A DNA stretch of 64,000 nucleotides from the NCBI RefSeq assembly GCF_011006175.1, contig NZ_CP048795.1, forward strand, positions 372,001 through 436,000. The letters are read 5' to 3'. The stretch comes from Hydrogenobacter sp. T-8 (GTDB lineage: Bacteria; Aquificota; Aquificia; Aquificales; Aquificaceae). A model generated the notes under the pieces. That model did no database searches, was not told where the DNA came from, and saw only the letters and a list, made by a program, of their open reading frames with translations. Below, in pieces: positions 10,213 through 18,368 of the stretch (position 1 is the stretch's first letter; every line of letters starts with the position of its first letter). Position numbers and translations under genes: made by a program.

Positions 10213-10569
10213 TTAGGGTTTAAGGAGTAGCTTAAGGAGTTCAAAAAACACTGGGCTATAAAGGGCTATGGCTATTAGAAATAAAGCTATGAGAACCTTT
10301 ACATAAGTTTCAAGTTTTGAAAGCCTCGCTTTAAGCTCAAGCACCTCTCCCCTTACCTTGACTATCTCTTCCATCAATTTAGCACTTTCTTCCTTCAAGT
10401 CTGCTTTTGTAACCAAGTCTTTAGCGAGCTCTTCTTTTAGCTCAATTTTCCTTTGGAGGCTCAGCTCCTTTATAGCCTCATCCAACGCCTTTATAAACTC
10501 AATAGCTTCTTCTTTTCCTAACTTTTCCTGTAGCTTTATAACAACCTCTGGCGGAAGTGTGCTAACCAT
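10213..10569 (-). CDS. Tandem coiled-coil, tail-anchored protein, copy 4
   Basis: 118 residues, same protein as copies 3 and 5. The DNA is identical to copy 3, including the 18-bp spacer carrying TATAAT 7 nt before the start. Such perfect repeats indicate recent duplication or ongoing gene conversion. Function unknown. Confidence 0.85.
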   Translation of the reverse strand: MVSTLPPEVVIKLQEKLGKEEAIEFIKALDEAIKELSLQRKIELKEELAKDLVTKADLKEESAKLMEEIVKVRGEVLELKARLSKLETYVKVLIALFLIAIALYSPVFFELLKLLLKP

Positions 10570-10587
10570 AGGGTATATTATAAGCCT

Positions 10588-10944
10588 TTAGGGTTTAAGG
10601 AGTAGCTTAAGGAGTTCAAAAAACACTGGGCTATAAAGGGCTATGGCTATTAGAAATAAAGCTATGAGAACCTTTACATAAGTTTCAAGTTTTGAAAGCC
10701 TCGCTTTAAGCTCAAGCACCTCTCCCCTTACCTTGACTATCTCTTCCATCAATTTAGCACTTTCTTCCTTCAAGTCTGCTTTTGTAACCAAGTCTTTAGC
10801 GAGCTCTTCTTTTAGCTCAATTTTCCTTTGGAGGCTCAGCTCCTTTATAGCCTCATCCAACGCCTTTATAAACTCAATAGCTTCTTCTTTTCCTAACTTT
10901 TCCTGTAGCTTTATAACAACCTCTGGTGGAAGTGTGCTAACCAT
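10588..10944 (-). CDS. Tandem coiled-coil, tail-anchored protein, copy 5 (promoter-proximal)
   Basis: 118 residues, the same protein as copies 3 and 4. The gene differs from them by a synonymous C/T change near the start (position ~10926). It is the first transcribed copy, divergent from lipA. Its upstream DNA departs from the repeat beyond the TATAAT box and supplies a -35-like TTAGCA 17 bp upstream. Confidence 0.85.
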   Translation of the reverse strand: MVSTLPPEVVIKLQEKLGKEEAIEFIKALDEAIKELSLQRKIELKEELAKDLVTKADLKEESAKLMEEIVKVRGEVLELKARLSKLETYVKVLIALFLIAIALYSPVFFELLKLLLKP

Positions 10945-10980
10945 AGGGTATATTATATGCTTAATGCAGACTCCTGCTAA
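10945..10980 (-). promoter_or_regulatory. Promoter of the coiled-coil array (leaderless type)
   Basis: On the minus strand TTAGCA (10980-10975), a 17-bp spacer and TATAAT (10957-10952) precede the ATG of copy 5 by 7 nt. The -35 matches the sigma-70 consensus at 4 of 6 positions. Transcription would start at or next to the A of ATG. Confidence 0.65.
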
Positions 10981-10991
10981 GATTTTATCCT

Positions 10992-11819
10992 ATGAAACCT
11001 ATATTGGAGCTATCAAAGACCCACGAAATTAAAAAACTGCTGAGAAGTTTAAGACTACACACAGTTTGTGAAGAGTCTCGCTGTCCTAATATAGGAGAGT
11101 GTTTTGGCTCTGGCACCGCAACTTTTATGATAATGGGAGATACATGCACGAGAGCCTGTAGCTTCTGCAACCTTCAAAGAGGCAAGCCCTTAGCTCCCGA
11201 CCCAGAAGAACCCTACAAACTTTTGCATGCGGTCAAAACCCTTAAACTAAGCTACGTGGTGCTAACATCTCCCACAAGGGATGACCTACCAGATGGTGGT
11301 GCAGGTCATTTTGCAAAGTGCGTAAGAGTCTTGAAGGAACACATACCAAGTATAAAGGTAGAAGTGCTTGTGCCAGACTTTAAAGGCGACACTCAAGCCC
11401 TCTCAAAGGTGCTATCCTCTGAACCAGACGTGCTTGCACACAATGTGGAAACCGTGCCAAGGCTGTATAACCGTGTAAGGCTTGGGTCTAAGTATGAAAG
11501 AAGTCTTGCACTGCTAAGATTTTCAAAGGAGCTTGCTCCTCATATACTTACAAAGTCCGCACTGGTGCTTGGCTTTGGAGAAAGTATTGAAGAGATAATC
11601 CAAGTTATGAAAGACCTCAGGTCTGTAGGTTGCGACCTTTTAACCATAGGTCAGTATTACCAACCTTCAAGAGAACATCATCCAGTGGTTAAATACTACA
11701 CAGAGGAAGAGTTCAAAACCCTTGAAGAGCTGGCATATGGTTTAGGTTTTAAAAAGGTGGCAAGCGGACCAAATGTGAGAAGCTCCTACAAAGCTATAGA
11801 ACTATCTTTGTTCTTCTAA
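10992..11819 (+). CDS. lipA: Lipoyl synthase
   Basis: 275 residues. The LipA-specific auxiliary cluster motif CEESRCPNIGEC lies near residue 25, followed by the radical-SAM motif CTRACSFC near 53. The C-terminal SGPNVRSSYKA holds the conserved Arg-Ser-Ser that contacts the auxiliary cluster. It inserts sulfur into octanoyl groups on lipoyl domains. No Shine-Dalgarno is seen before the ATG. It is divergent from the coiled-coil array and converges with the MBL-fold gene, overlapping it by 18 bp. Confidence 0.95.
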   Translation: MKPILELSKTHEIKKLLRSLRLHTVCEESRCPNIGECFGSGTATFMIMGDTCTRACSFCNLQRGKPLAPDPEEPYKLLHAVKTLKLSYVVLTSPTRDDLPDGGAGHFAKCVRVLKEHIPSIKVEVLVPDFKGDTQALSKVLSSEPDVLAHNVETVPRLYNRVRLGSKYERSLALLRFSKELAPHILTKSALVLGFGESIEEIIQVMKDLRSVGCDLLTIGQYYQPSREHHPVVKYYTEEEFKTLEELAYGLGFKKVASGPNVRSSYKAIELSLFF

Positions 11820-12776
11820 AATCTCCCTCTCTATTTCAAAGTAGAGGTAGTAGGCGTTTACTGGATTAACCTCAAAGAATACTGAAAGCTGTGAGTATTC
11901 TGGGTTTATCTTAAGCATCTCCTCGTTAGCTTTGTTCCTTGCTTCCTCCACACTGTAGCCTTCCTCATATAACTTTCTTACCACAGACCTTACGTCTCTT
12001 ATATAATTCATCGTCCAGTCTACCTGTTTAGTTATATCTTCCTTACCATAGAGCGGTTCACCATGTCCCGGAAGTAGTATTTCTGGAGAAAGCTCCTTTA
12101 TCTTCTCAAGGCAAAGTAGCCATGTGCGGGAATTACCAGAGCCTAAGAAGGGGATGCGTCCTCCGAAAACGAGGTCTCCTGCAAAGAGTATCTTTCTCTT
12201 TGGCATCCAAACTACAAGGTCTCCGTCCGTATGAGCCTTACACCAATGGTGTATTTCAAAGAGCTCATCACCTAACTTTATTACCATACTACTGGATGTA
12301 GTTATGTCCGGTCCTATAAGTTTTGTTCCTTTAAGAAGTCTTTTACCTAAGATTTCAAGCCTAGCATTGAACATCCTTTTAGAAGCATCATCCGCAAGAT
12401 AGCTGTAAGACCATGGATGTGCTATTATTACAGCACCCGATTCCCTTAAAGCCTTCACGCCGTAGAAGTGGTCTGTATGATAATGAGTGATAAGGACATA
12501 TTTTATAGGAAGCCTTGTTTTTGTTCTTATGGTCTCCACGAGCTCCCTCCCAAGCATATAAGTGCTTAGGGCATCTATAACGAATACTCCATCCTTGGTT
12601 ACTACGAAATAGGCGTTAGATATAAAGCCCCTGTTTTGCTTGTTTACCTGTTCGTAAACTCCAAAAACTCCAAAAACATTGGGTGCAAGCTCTCGCAAAG
12701 TTTCCCTGACGTGCTTTGGATAAGCATAGGAAAGTAGGGGTAGGGAAAGTATAATTAATGAGATTATCTTACTCAC
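11802..12776 (-). CDS. Exported metallo-beta-lactamase-fold hydrolase (SoxH-like)
   Basis: 324 residues with a signal peptide (IISLIILSLPLLSYA). Metal ligands are visible in THYHTDHFYG (HxHxDH), AHTDGDLVV and PGHGEPLYG. The overall type matches the periplasmic MBL-fold proteins found in sox and quinoprotein clusters (SoxH family). It is the last gene of the sox operon, overlapping the DUF302 gene by 8 bp. Substrate unknown; a thiol-hydrolase or thioester role in sulfur trafficking is a guess from context. Confidence 0.8.
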   Translation of the reverse strand: MSKIISLIILSLPLLSYAYPKHVRETLRELAPNVFGVFGVYEQVNKQNRGFISNAYFVVTKDGVFVIDALSTYMLGRELVETIRTKTRLPIKYVLITHYHTDHFYGVKALRESGAVIIAHPWSYSYLADDASKRMFNARLEILGKRLLKGTKLIGPDITTSSSMVIKLGDELFEIHHWCKAHTDGDLVVWMPKRKILFAGDLVFGGRIPFLGSGNSRTWLLCLEKIKELSPEILLPGHGEPLYGKEDITKQVDWTMNYIRDVRSVVRKLYEEGYSVEEARNKANEEMLKINPEYSQLSVFFEVNPVNAYYLYFEIEREILEEQR

Positions 12777-13644
12777 CCTTTGCCTCTTTCAGAGCCTGCT
12801 TTATGTCTTGGTCCGCCCTGCGAAATATCTCTGCATTTTCCTTGCTAAGGTGTCTTCCGTAGGTTTTAAGCAGGAAGGGTATGTTTATGTAACCAGTAAT
12901 AACTTTTCCATCTCTTTCGTATAGATACACTCTACAGGGTGCAAGAGTTCCAAACTGAGGTATGTCCTTGAGTATGGCTTCACCGTAGCTAAGATTACAA
13001 GCAAGGAATATGGAAAACTTTGGACTGTCCTTTCTTATATCCATTATGTCCAAGATGTTCATGTTTACACCATCAAGGGCTGTTTTGTAGAGGGTTTTGA
13101 AAGTATCAAAGTCAAGACCATCTATTACATCCTCGTGGACGAGGTTTTCCCTAATTGCGGGAGCCTGAGAAATCGCTGGCTTGTTGGTGCTTACAGAAGC
13201 GAGAGCTGAATGAAGTTTGCGATAGAGCTGGCTTATTTCTCTTCTTTCAGATAGGGTTAGGTTATTTCTGTAGCGAGTGAGGAAGACCTGATGATTTACC
13301 ACTGTTGCCCTTACCCTGCCTCCCTCTTCGTAAACCGCCACACTACATGGGACTATATTGCTAAGGGCTGGTGCTTTGAGGAGAATGTCTCCCATACCAT
13401 CAAACTCGCACCCGAAGACAACGTAGTAGTTTCTGAAAGTTTCGTTTCCTCTCGCTCTTATGGCGTCAGATATGGTAAGAGTTCTCAATACCTTTAGACC
13501 TTGAGCCTCCATGCTTTTTCTTACAGACTCTACCCCTGCTTTGAAATCCCTCTCCTTAAGGTTATAGGTAACATACATAACCTTGAGAGGGTCCATAGCA
13601 AAGGTAAAAAGAGGCAGGAGCAGGAAAAGGAGAAACTTCAACAT
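12769..13644 (-). CDS. Exported protein with two DUF302 domains
   Basis: 291 residues from ATG 13644, chosen because GGAGGT lies just upstream and the signal peptide MLKFLLFLLLPLFTFA starts there; an earlier in-frame start at 13686 would overlap soxB. Two repeats share the DUF302 layout: NYYVVFGCEFDGMGDILLKA near 90 and KFSIFLACNLSYGEAILKD near 220, each followed by a PC(S/R)V(A/Y)(V/L)YE strand. DUF302 proteins are periplasmic with unsettled function. It sits between soxB and the MBL-fold gene, so a role in sulfur oxidation or in holding sulfur intermediates is plausible. Confidence 0.8.
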   Translation of the reverse strand: MLKFLLFLLLPLFTFAMDPLKVMYVTYNLKERDFKAGVESVRKSMEAQGLKVLRTLTISDAIRARGNETFRNYYVVFGCEFDGMGDILLKAPALSNIVPCSVAVYEEGGRVRATVVNHQVFLTRYRNNLTLSERREISQLYRKLHSALASVSTNKPAISQAPAIRENLVHEDVIDGLDFDTFKTLYKTALDGVNMNILDIMDIRKDSPKFSIFLACNLSYGEAILKDIPQFGTLAPCRVYLYERDGKVITGYINIPFLLKTYGRHLSKENAEIFRRADQDIKQALKEAKGE

Positions 13645-13648
13645 TTCC

Positions 13649-15391
13649 TTACCTCCAGTAGCAGTCTGTATTGTATGGATGGTCAAGCACTTTCACGTTG
13701 GGTCTTCTGTCTACTTCAATGTTTTTCTTTTTCCTTATGTAGTCTACCACTATGTCCCTTATGTTCTTCTTCTCAGGCTGAACTCCCATAGGAGGTGGTC
13801 CTCCGTAAACCGCAACCACATACTCTTTATCCATCTCTATGGGCTTACCCTTTATCCTCACATTCCTTATCCTCTCACCTTGTTTTGCGTTTATTTTTAG
13901 CTCGTATTCCACGCCATATATCCTTGACATGTCTCCACCTTGCTGATAGAGGGGGTTAGGGTTAAACACGTTGTCCGCCACATCCTCCCAAAGCACAAGT
14001 AGGTCTCTTCCCTTTCTCTTCATAATAAAGACCTCAGGATAGGTCATACCAAGCACATCGTAAACATGCTCCACGGTTATCTTCTGACCTGGGAGGACTG
14101 TAGTTCCCCATCTAAAGCCCGGGGATGTGCCCACATCCAAAGACATAACCGCATCCACCCCATGATAATAGTCCGCAAGAGCTTCACCTATGAGCCTGTC
14201 CCATGTGCTAAAGACAGTATCCCTCTTATAGAGCAAGGTATTAGCTGTGCCTATGACCGTGTTGAACTCCTTCTCATAAGGCTCATACCACTTTTTCACT
14301 AAATCCTTGGCACCCTTATCTTCTGGCACCACATCGGAAAGCACAGGGATGAGCTTAAACCTATATCCTTGAAGTTTTCCATTCCTCACATCCAAGTCCA
14401 TCCTTCCCACAAACTTCCCGTGAGACCCAGGTGATACTATAAGTGTATCTCCCACTTTAACAGGAGTTGGAGTTATATCGTGGGTATGTCCAGATATAAC
14501 TATGTCAATACCTTTGACCATCTTCATCAGTGCTATATCAAGAGGAAGACCATCATGAGAAAGAAGAATTACAAGGTCCACCTTGTGCTTTTCCCTAAGC
14601 TCGTTTACATACTTTTGAAGCTCATCGGGTCTCACGCCAAAACTCCAGCCCTCCGTGTATACCCTTGGGTTTGCAAGAGGGGTAAAGGGGAAGGAGCTTC
14701 CTATTATGCCTACCTTTACTCCATTTTTCTCCACCACATCGTAAGGTGGAAAAACGAGGTCGCCAAAGGGCTCTTCAGTTATGTTGTAGGAGATAAACTT
14801 TGCCTTTAGTTTATTCCTAACTATGTCTAAAAACTTTTCCTTACCTACGGTTACATCCCAGTGAGCGACCATGTAATCAAAGCCCACATAGTTCATCCAA
14901 TCCACTATAGCCATGCCATCAGTTTTAACCGCAATGCCAGAAGTTGCCCACGTGTCTCCGCCGTCAAGCACAAGACATTTATCCTTTCCTCTTTCGTTGA
15001 CTATGGTCTTTATTACAGTAGCAACCTGAGGTCCACCACCAGTCATTCCATACAAACCCGCCAACCTTATAAAGCTCACACAAGAACCCGTATAGGCTTC
15101 CACAGAACCCGGTCTTATGTTATAAAACCTCAAAAAGTCCATGCCTGCAAGATATCCGGGAGTTCCCCTTAGAGGTTCTGGAGCCAACAGGTTCATAGGT
15201 TCTGCAAAATACATAGGTTTGAGATGTCCATGAAGGTCAGAAGTAAACACAAGTGTAAGATTCCCATAGGGCTTGAATTCCATAAGTTTTTCAAAGCTCA
15301 CAGGTCTTCTTGCAAAGGCTTCCGGAGAAAAAGCTAGGGCAGATAGAGCTAATGCTGAATATCCGAGGAAGTCCCTCCTGTTCAAAACCAT
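13649..15391 (-). CDS. soxB: Thiosulfohydrolase SoxB
   Basis: 580 residues. The twin-arginine signal (NRRDFLGYSALALSALAF) implies folded export. Metallophosphoesterase/5'-nucleotidase motifs are visible: FTSDLHGHLKP, DGGDTW, LSHDGLPLD and SGHTHD, the binuclear Mn site of SoxB. It hydrolyses the sulfone group from the SoxY-bound thiosulfonate, releasing sulfate. The start at 15391 has Shine-Dalgarno AAAGGAGGT. It lies 52 bp after soxX, with a hairpin between. Confidence 0.96.
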   Translation of the reverse strand: MVLNRRDFLGYSALALSALAFSPEAFARRPVSFEKLMEFKPYGNLTLVFTSDLHGHLKPMYFAEPMNLLAPEPLRGTPGYLAGMDFLRFYNIRPGSVEAYTGSCVSFIRLAGLYGMTGGGPQVATVIKTIVNERGKDKCLVLDGGDTWATSGIAVKTDGMAIVDWMNYVGFDYMVAHWDVTVGKEKFLDIVRNKLKAKFISYNITEEPFGDLVFPPYDVVEKNGVKVGIIGSSFPFTPLANPRVYTEGWSFGVRPDELQKYVNELREKHKVDLVILLSHDGLPLDIALMKMVKGIDIVISGHTHDITPTPVKVGDTLIVSPGSHGKFVGRMDLDVRNGKLQGYRFKLIPVLSDVVPEDKGAKDLVKKWYEPYEKEFNTVIGTANTLLYKRDTVFSTWDRLIGEALADYYHGVDAVMSLDVGTSPGFRWGTTVLPGQKITVEHVYDVLGMTYPEVFIMKRKGRDLLVLWEDVADNVFNPNPLYQQGGDMSRIYGVEYELKINAKQGERIRNVRIKGKPIEMDKEYVVAVYGGPPPMGVQPEKKNIRDIVVDYIRKKKNIEVDRRPNVKVLDHPYNTDCYWR

Positions 15392-15414
15392 TGTATGACC
15401 TCCTTTGGAAAAAT

Positions 15415-15436
15415 ATTATAAGGGGGCTTAGCCCCC
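15415..15436 (-). terminator. Intra-operon hairpin with a following TATAAT, soxX-soxB
   Basis: GGGGGC-TAA-GCCCCC forms a 6-bp all-GC stem at 15436-15422, followed on the minus strand by CTTATAATATTTTT. It can act as a weak terminator, a 3' protective stem for the soxX mRNA, or both. TATAAT (15420-15415) may also serve as an internal soxB promoter. It lies in the longest spacer of the operon. Confidence 0.55.
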
Positions 15437-15443
15437 AAGAAAA

Positions 15444-16127
15444 TTATTTGTTTACAGGAGATTCTGGATGGAGAAGATAGGCGACTATGTTTGCCACATC
15501 TTCAGGAGAGAGGTTTCCATGATAGCCAAACCTTGGCATGGAAGAGCAAGGAAAAGCAGACCAAGAGTCATAGATTATGTTATAAACAGCCTTTATCTTT
15601 TCAACCGTTTCTGGGCTGTTTAGATTTTCCTTTGTTATACCCCACCTTTTACCATACTGGTAAAGATTAGGTCCCATTGTTCCACCAGGGACACCCTTTT
15701 CTATAAGGTGGCAGGCATAACAGTTCCCACCCTTATCGGTGGGCTTGTCAGAAAAGCCATAGCTTGCATACCTTCCACCTCTGGGAGAATCCACCAGTTT
15801 CTTACCTTCTTTCCAATCACCCATGTATATACCCCATTGAGGATACCTTATCTCCGCTTGGCTTAGTTGGGTAACCTTCTGTATGGCTTGTGCTGGCATC
15901 TGTTCCCTGCTTGGATACTGAGAGCATATCTTCTGGGCTTCGTCCTGCTGTATTTTCCACGCAAACCTTGGGTCACTGGAAAGCCCGGACTTCAAAACCT
16001 TAATAACTTCCTCATACTTCACTGCAGGTTGCTGTTGCCTTTGTGACTGTGCTTTCCTCTGCTGGGCTTCAACTACCGCACCCGTTAAAAGACTTGCAAT
16101 ACCAACGAGAATTAGAGCCTTTTTCAT
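15444..16127 (-). CDS. soxX: Sulfur oxidation c-type cytochrome SoxX
   Basis: 227 residues from the ATG at 16127, chosen because GGGAGG is 8 nt upstream; an in-frame GTG at 16136 sits directly on the Shine-Dalgarno. Signal peptide (ALILVGIASLLTGAVVEA), a Gln/Lys-rich linker, then one heme site CYACH and SMPRFGYHG carrying the likely distal Met. It accepts electrons with SoxA in the SoxAX complex. It starts 5 bp after soxA. Confidence 0.92.
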   Translation of the reverse strand: MKKALILVGIASLLTGAVVEAQQRKAQSQRQQQPAVKYEEVIKVLKSGLSSDPRFAWKIQQDEAQKICSQYPSREQMPAQAIQKVTQLSQAEIRYPQWGIYMGDWKEGKKLVDSPRGGRYASYGFSDKPTDKGGNCYACHLIEKGVPGGTMGPNLYQYGKRWGITKENLNSPETVEKIKAVYNIIYDSWSAFPCSSMPRFGYHGNLSPEDVANIVAYLLHPESPVNK

Positions 16128-16132
16128 CTTTA

Positions 16133-16972
16133 TCACCTCCCTATTCCTGGTGCTTTTATCTCAGTGCCATTAGCAGTGCCGTAAAGGTATGTGGAAAGAG
16201 CCACCCCCAAATCAGAATGGGGTATGAACTCTGGCCATCTCATCTGACGAATGCATTCCGCATACCTGTAATGCATGGTCATAGGAAGACCCCAACGCAC
16301 CAAATATTTGGGGAATATGGAAACTGCCTGACCAGCCTCACCGGGTCTGTCCGCACTCCAAAGTCTTGTTGCCCTTATTCTTACCTCTTGCTTACCCGCA
16401 TGACAGGTGGCACAGTTAAAGTCCCAAGGTCCAAGTCTTGTGTAGTATATTTGCTTGCCTATATCATACATCTTTTTAACGTTTGGGTCTTTGAGGTTTA
16501 CATTTATTTTCTGCCCGTTGGATTCCATAGTAAGATACATGATTATTCCGTCGTATTCGCTCACACAGTTGCCCGATTTGCCCCAGCATTGACGCACAAA
16601 CTTGAGAACCTGTTCCTGTGTCATGCCTGCATGCTTTTGTAGACACCATCCAACTCTTGTTTCAAGGTCCATCACCTTGCCTGCATCCGCAAAGTATCTG
16701 GGAAGTTGTGCTGCAGCGCCTTTGAAAACACCAGGACCAAGACCAAGGTCGCACTTGTCAAGGTTATACTTCTTTATAGCTTCTTTGCCCACCTCATACC
16801 AAACCTCACCGGGGTTTATACCTTCTGCGAGCATTTTGTTGAACTCTTGGACAAGCCTTATTTCTTCTTCAGGAGAAAGCTCCCCTTCAACCTGAGCAAA
16901 AGCCTTTGTAGACAAAAGTCCACCGGCAAGAGCACCGGCTGTAAACACCGCTAAAAGTGCCTTCTTTCTCAT
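16133..16972 (-). CDS. soxA: L-cysteine S-thiosulfotransferase SoxA
   Basis: 279 residues with a signal peptide (LLAVFTAGALAGGLLSTKAFA). One heme motif, CATCH, lies near residue 190, so this is a mono-heme SoxA. The segment YRYAECIRQMRW carries the Cys that in SoxA proteins becomes the heme-ligating persulfide. With SoxX it attaches thiosulfate to SoxY. Extra Cys residues in CLQKHAG and SGNC occupy the N-terminal domain where diheme SoxA has its first heme. Confidence 0.93.
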   Translation of the reverse strand: MRKKALLAVFTAGALAGGLLSTKAFAQVEGELSPEEEIRLVQEFNKMLAEGINPGEVWYEVGKEAIKKYNLDKCDLGLGPGVFKGAAAQLPRYFADAGKVMDLETRVGWCLQKHAGMTQEQVLKFVRQCWGKSGNCVSEYDGIIMYLTMESNGQKINVNLKDPNVKKMYDIGKQIYYTRLGPWDFNCATCHAGKQEVRIRATRLWSADRPGEAGQAVSIFPKYLVRWGLPMTMHYRYAECIRQMRWPEFIPHSDLGVALSTYLYGTANGTEIKAPGIGR

Positions 16973-16985
16973 ATCATAACCTCCC

Positions 16986-17312
16986 TTAAGAAACCTTTAT
17001 CTCTGCAGTTCTCTCCCACTTACCGCCCTTGTTGTCCTCATAGACTATCTTCACAACACCACTTTCATCCGCTTTGAGAGTTAAAGCCATAAAGGGATTG
17101 GCAGACACACCCGCACCCATGTTCACAGTGCTTACCAACTTGTCGTTAAAGAAAAGGTCAAGTTTTGTAAGGTTATAGGCGGGTACCTCCTGTCCTGTCT
17201 GTGGGTCTTTCCTTGGTGGCGTCATGGGGTGGGTTATTACCATCTGCACCCTTATGATTTCCCCCTTCTTTGCCTCCTTTGGCACACGAAGTATACCTGT
17301 TCCTACTGCCAT
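16986..17312 (-). CDS. soxZ: Sulfur carrier complex subunit SoxZ
   Basis: 108 residues with no signal peptide, as expected because SoxZ is exported with SoxY. Ig-like SoxZ fold: VQMVITHPMTPPRKD near residue 25 and NMGAGVSANPFMAL near 72 are typical. It pairs with SoxY to present the Cys arm. AGGAGGTG precedes the start. Confidence 0.94.
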   Translation of the reverse strand: MAVGTGILRVPKEAKKGEIIRVQMVITHPMTPPRKDPQTGQEVPAYNLTKLDLFFNDKLVSTVNMGAGVSANPFMALTLKADESGVVKIVYEDNKGGKWERTAEIKVS

Positions 17313-17357
17313 ATTGCACCTCCTGTATAGAATTTTTGGTATTAGAAACCTATGGAA

Positions 17358-17801
17358 TTATCCGCATCCACCAGCGGTAACTTTGACCTCCTTTGTTGCC
17401 ATTACATAAGAGCCATCCTTTAGCTTGAGTATTGCCCTCACATTAGATGTCTCTCCCATCTTTATCCTTGTGGAGAAAAAGACCTGCCCGTTCATGGGAG
17501 TAAAGGACACATCCGCTATCCAAGGCACGGGGTTTTTGTCAACGAATATCCAGAGCTTTTCTACTCTGTCCACGGGTATGGTAGACTCCACGGTTATTGG
17601 CACATTGGCTCCTGACTCTGCTATGGTAGGAGCGGTTAATTTGATATCCGCCACCTCCTTAATCTGGGAGAGCTTAACTCCCAATCTTTTCTGCACTTCC
17701 TCTTCCAGCTTTGTAGCACCAAAAGCTGGCTGAACTGCTGGGACAAGTGTAAGTCCCATTACAGCTACTGCTGACAGCGCGATAAACTTTCTCCTATCCA
17801 T
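17358..17801 (-). CDS. soxY: Sulfur carrier protein SoxY
   Basis: 147 residues. Twin-arginine signal (DRRKFIALSAVAVMGL) followed by an Ig-like domain. The C-terminus is VTAGGCG, the swinging arm whose Cys carries sulfur intermediates; it lacks one or two of the terminal residues often seen after Gly-Gly-Cys-Gly. It co-exports SoxZ. It is second in the sox operon, 21 bp after the thioredoxin-like gene. Confidence 0.95.
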   Translation of the reverse strand: MDRRKFIALSAVAVMGLTLVPAVQPAFGATKLEEEVQKRLGVKLSQIKEVADIKLTAPTIAESGANVPITVESTIPVDRVEKLWIFVDKNPVPWIADVSFTPMNGQVFFSTRIKMGETSNVRAILKLKDGSYVMATKEVKVTAGGCG

Positions 17802-17822
17802 GGTTTATACCTCCTTAAAAAT

Positions 17823-18230
17823 TTAGCATGCTTTAAGGTTCTGCATCCTGCATATCTTCTGAATGGTGTTTAGAATTTCACCCCTTGGTCTGCTTCCAAA
17901 GAGGACACCAAGCACCTTTTCCTGCTTTGGGTCATAGAATACCATGGTGGGGACACCGGGAACTCCTAGCTTTCTTGCCCACTTACTTCCTTCATCAGAG
18001 GATATATTTAGGTTTATAACCACGAAGTTTTCCAATTTTTTCTGGACATCCTCTTGGTTGAGTACAAACTCTTCCATCTGGGCACAGTAAGGACAATAAT
18101 TGCTATAGAAATAGAAGGCAACGGGTTTGCCTTCCTTCTGAGCGTATTCAAGGCCCTCTGAGACCTTGCCAAACCAAACCGCAAAACTCGTGGAAACCAA
18201 TAAAATTAACCACACCAGTATTTTCTGCAT
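17823..18230 (-). CDS. Exported thioredoxin-fold protein (SoxW-like)
   Basis: 135 residues from ATG 18230. Longer in-frame readings extend into untranslated DNA and lepA. Signal peptide ILVWLILLVSTSFA, active site NYCPYCAQM and cis-Pro in GVPGVPTMVFYD show a thioredoxin fold with a CPYC redox site. As first gene of the sox operon it probably keeps the SoxY Cys or Sox cytochromes reduced, as SoxW/SoxS do elsewhere. No Shine-Dalgarno precedes the start. Confidence 0.85.
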   Translation of the reverse strand: MQKILVWLILLVSTSFAVWFGKVSEGLEYAQKEGKPVAFYFYSNYCPYCAQMEEFVLNQEDVQKKLENFVVINLNISSDEGSKWARKLGVPGVPTMVFYDPKQEKVLGVLFGSRPRGEILNTIQKICRMQNLKAC

Positions 18231-18269
18231 ACTGTTATCTAATATAAAGGTTATGAGAATCTTTAGCAA
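18231..18269 (-). promoter_or_regulatory. Promoter of the sox operon
   Basis: On the minus strand TTGCTA (18269-18264), a 17-bp spacer and TATATT (18246-18241) end 10 nt before the ATG at 18230. The predicted 5' leader is only a few nt and has no Shine-Dalgarno. It is the only clear promoter upstream of the eight-gene run, apart from the possible internal one before soxB. Confidence 0.65.
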
Positions 18270-18368
18270 TAGAAAGTTTTTATAGTGGGTATAAGCATAT
18301 CTTATATAAGAAGATAAGAATTGTGTTAAAAGCATAAAAGCCCACAGCGGGCATAAAATATAAATCTT

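Larger units (their letters stand above)
9821..10945. repeat. Three head-to-tail 375-bp direct repeats
   Basis: The sequence starting GGGTATATTATAAG recurs at 9821, 10196 and 10571, and its first bases again at 10946, giving an exact 375-bp period. Each unit holds one whole gene plus its promoter-like spacer. I find no difference between units one and two and a single difference in unit three. Units this long and this similar should expand or collapse by homologous recombination. Two more diverged copies extend the array to 9002. Confidence 0.95.

Noticed and set aside
9821-10945. Insertion sequence or integron-like array
   Set aside because: The repeat unit is one gene plus an 18-bp spacer, with no transposase, inverted ends or recombination sites. 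Tandem duplication explains it.
12769-13686. DUF302 gene starting at 13686 with 14 extra residues
   Set aside because: That start lies inside soxB and hides the signal peptide. ATG 13644 has GGAGGT and begins the signal sequence.
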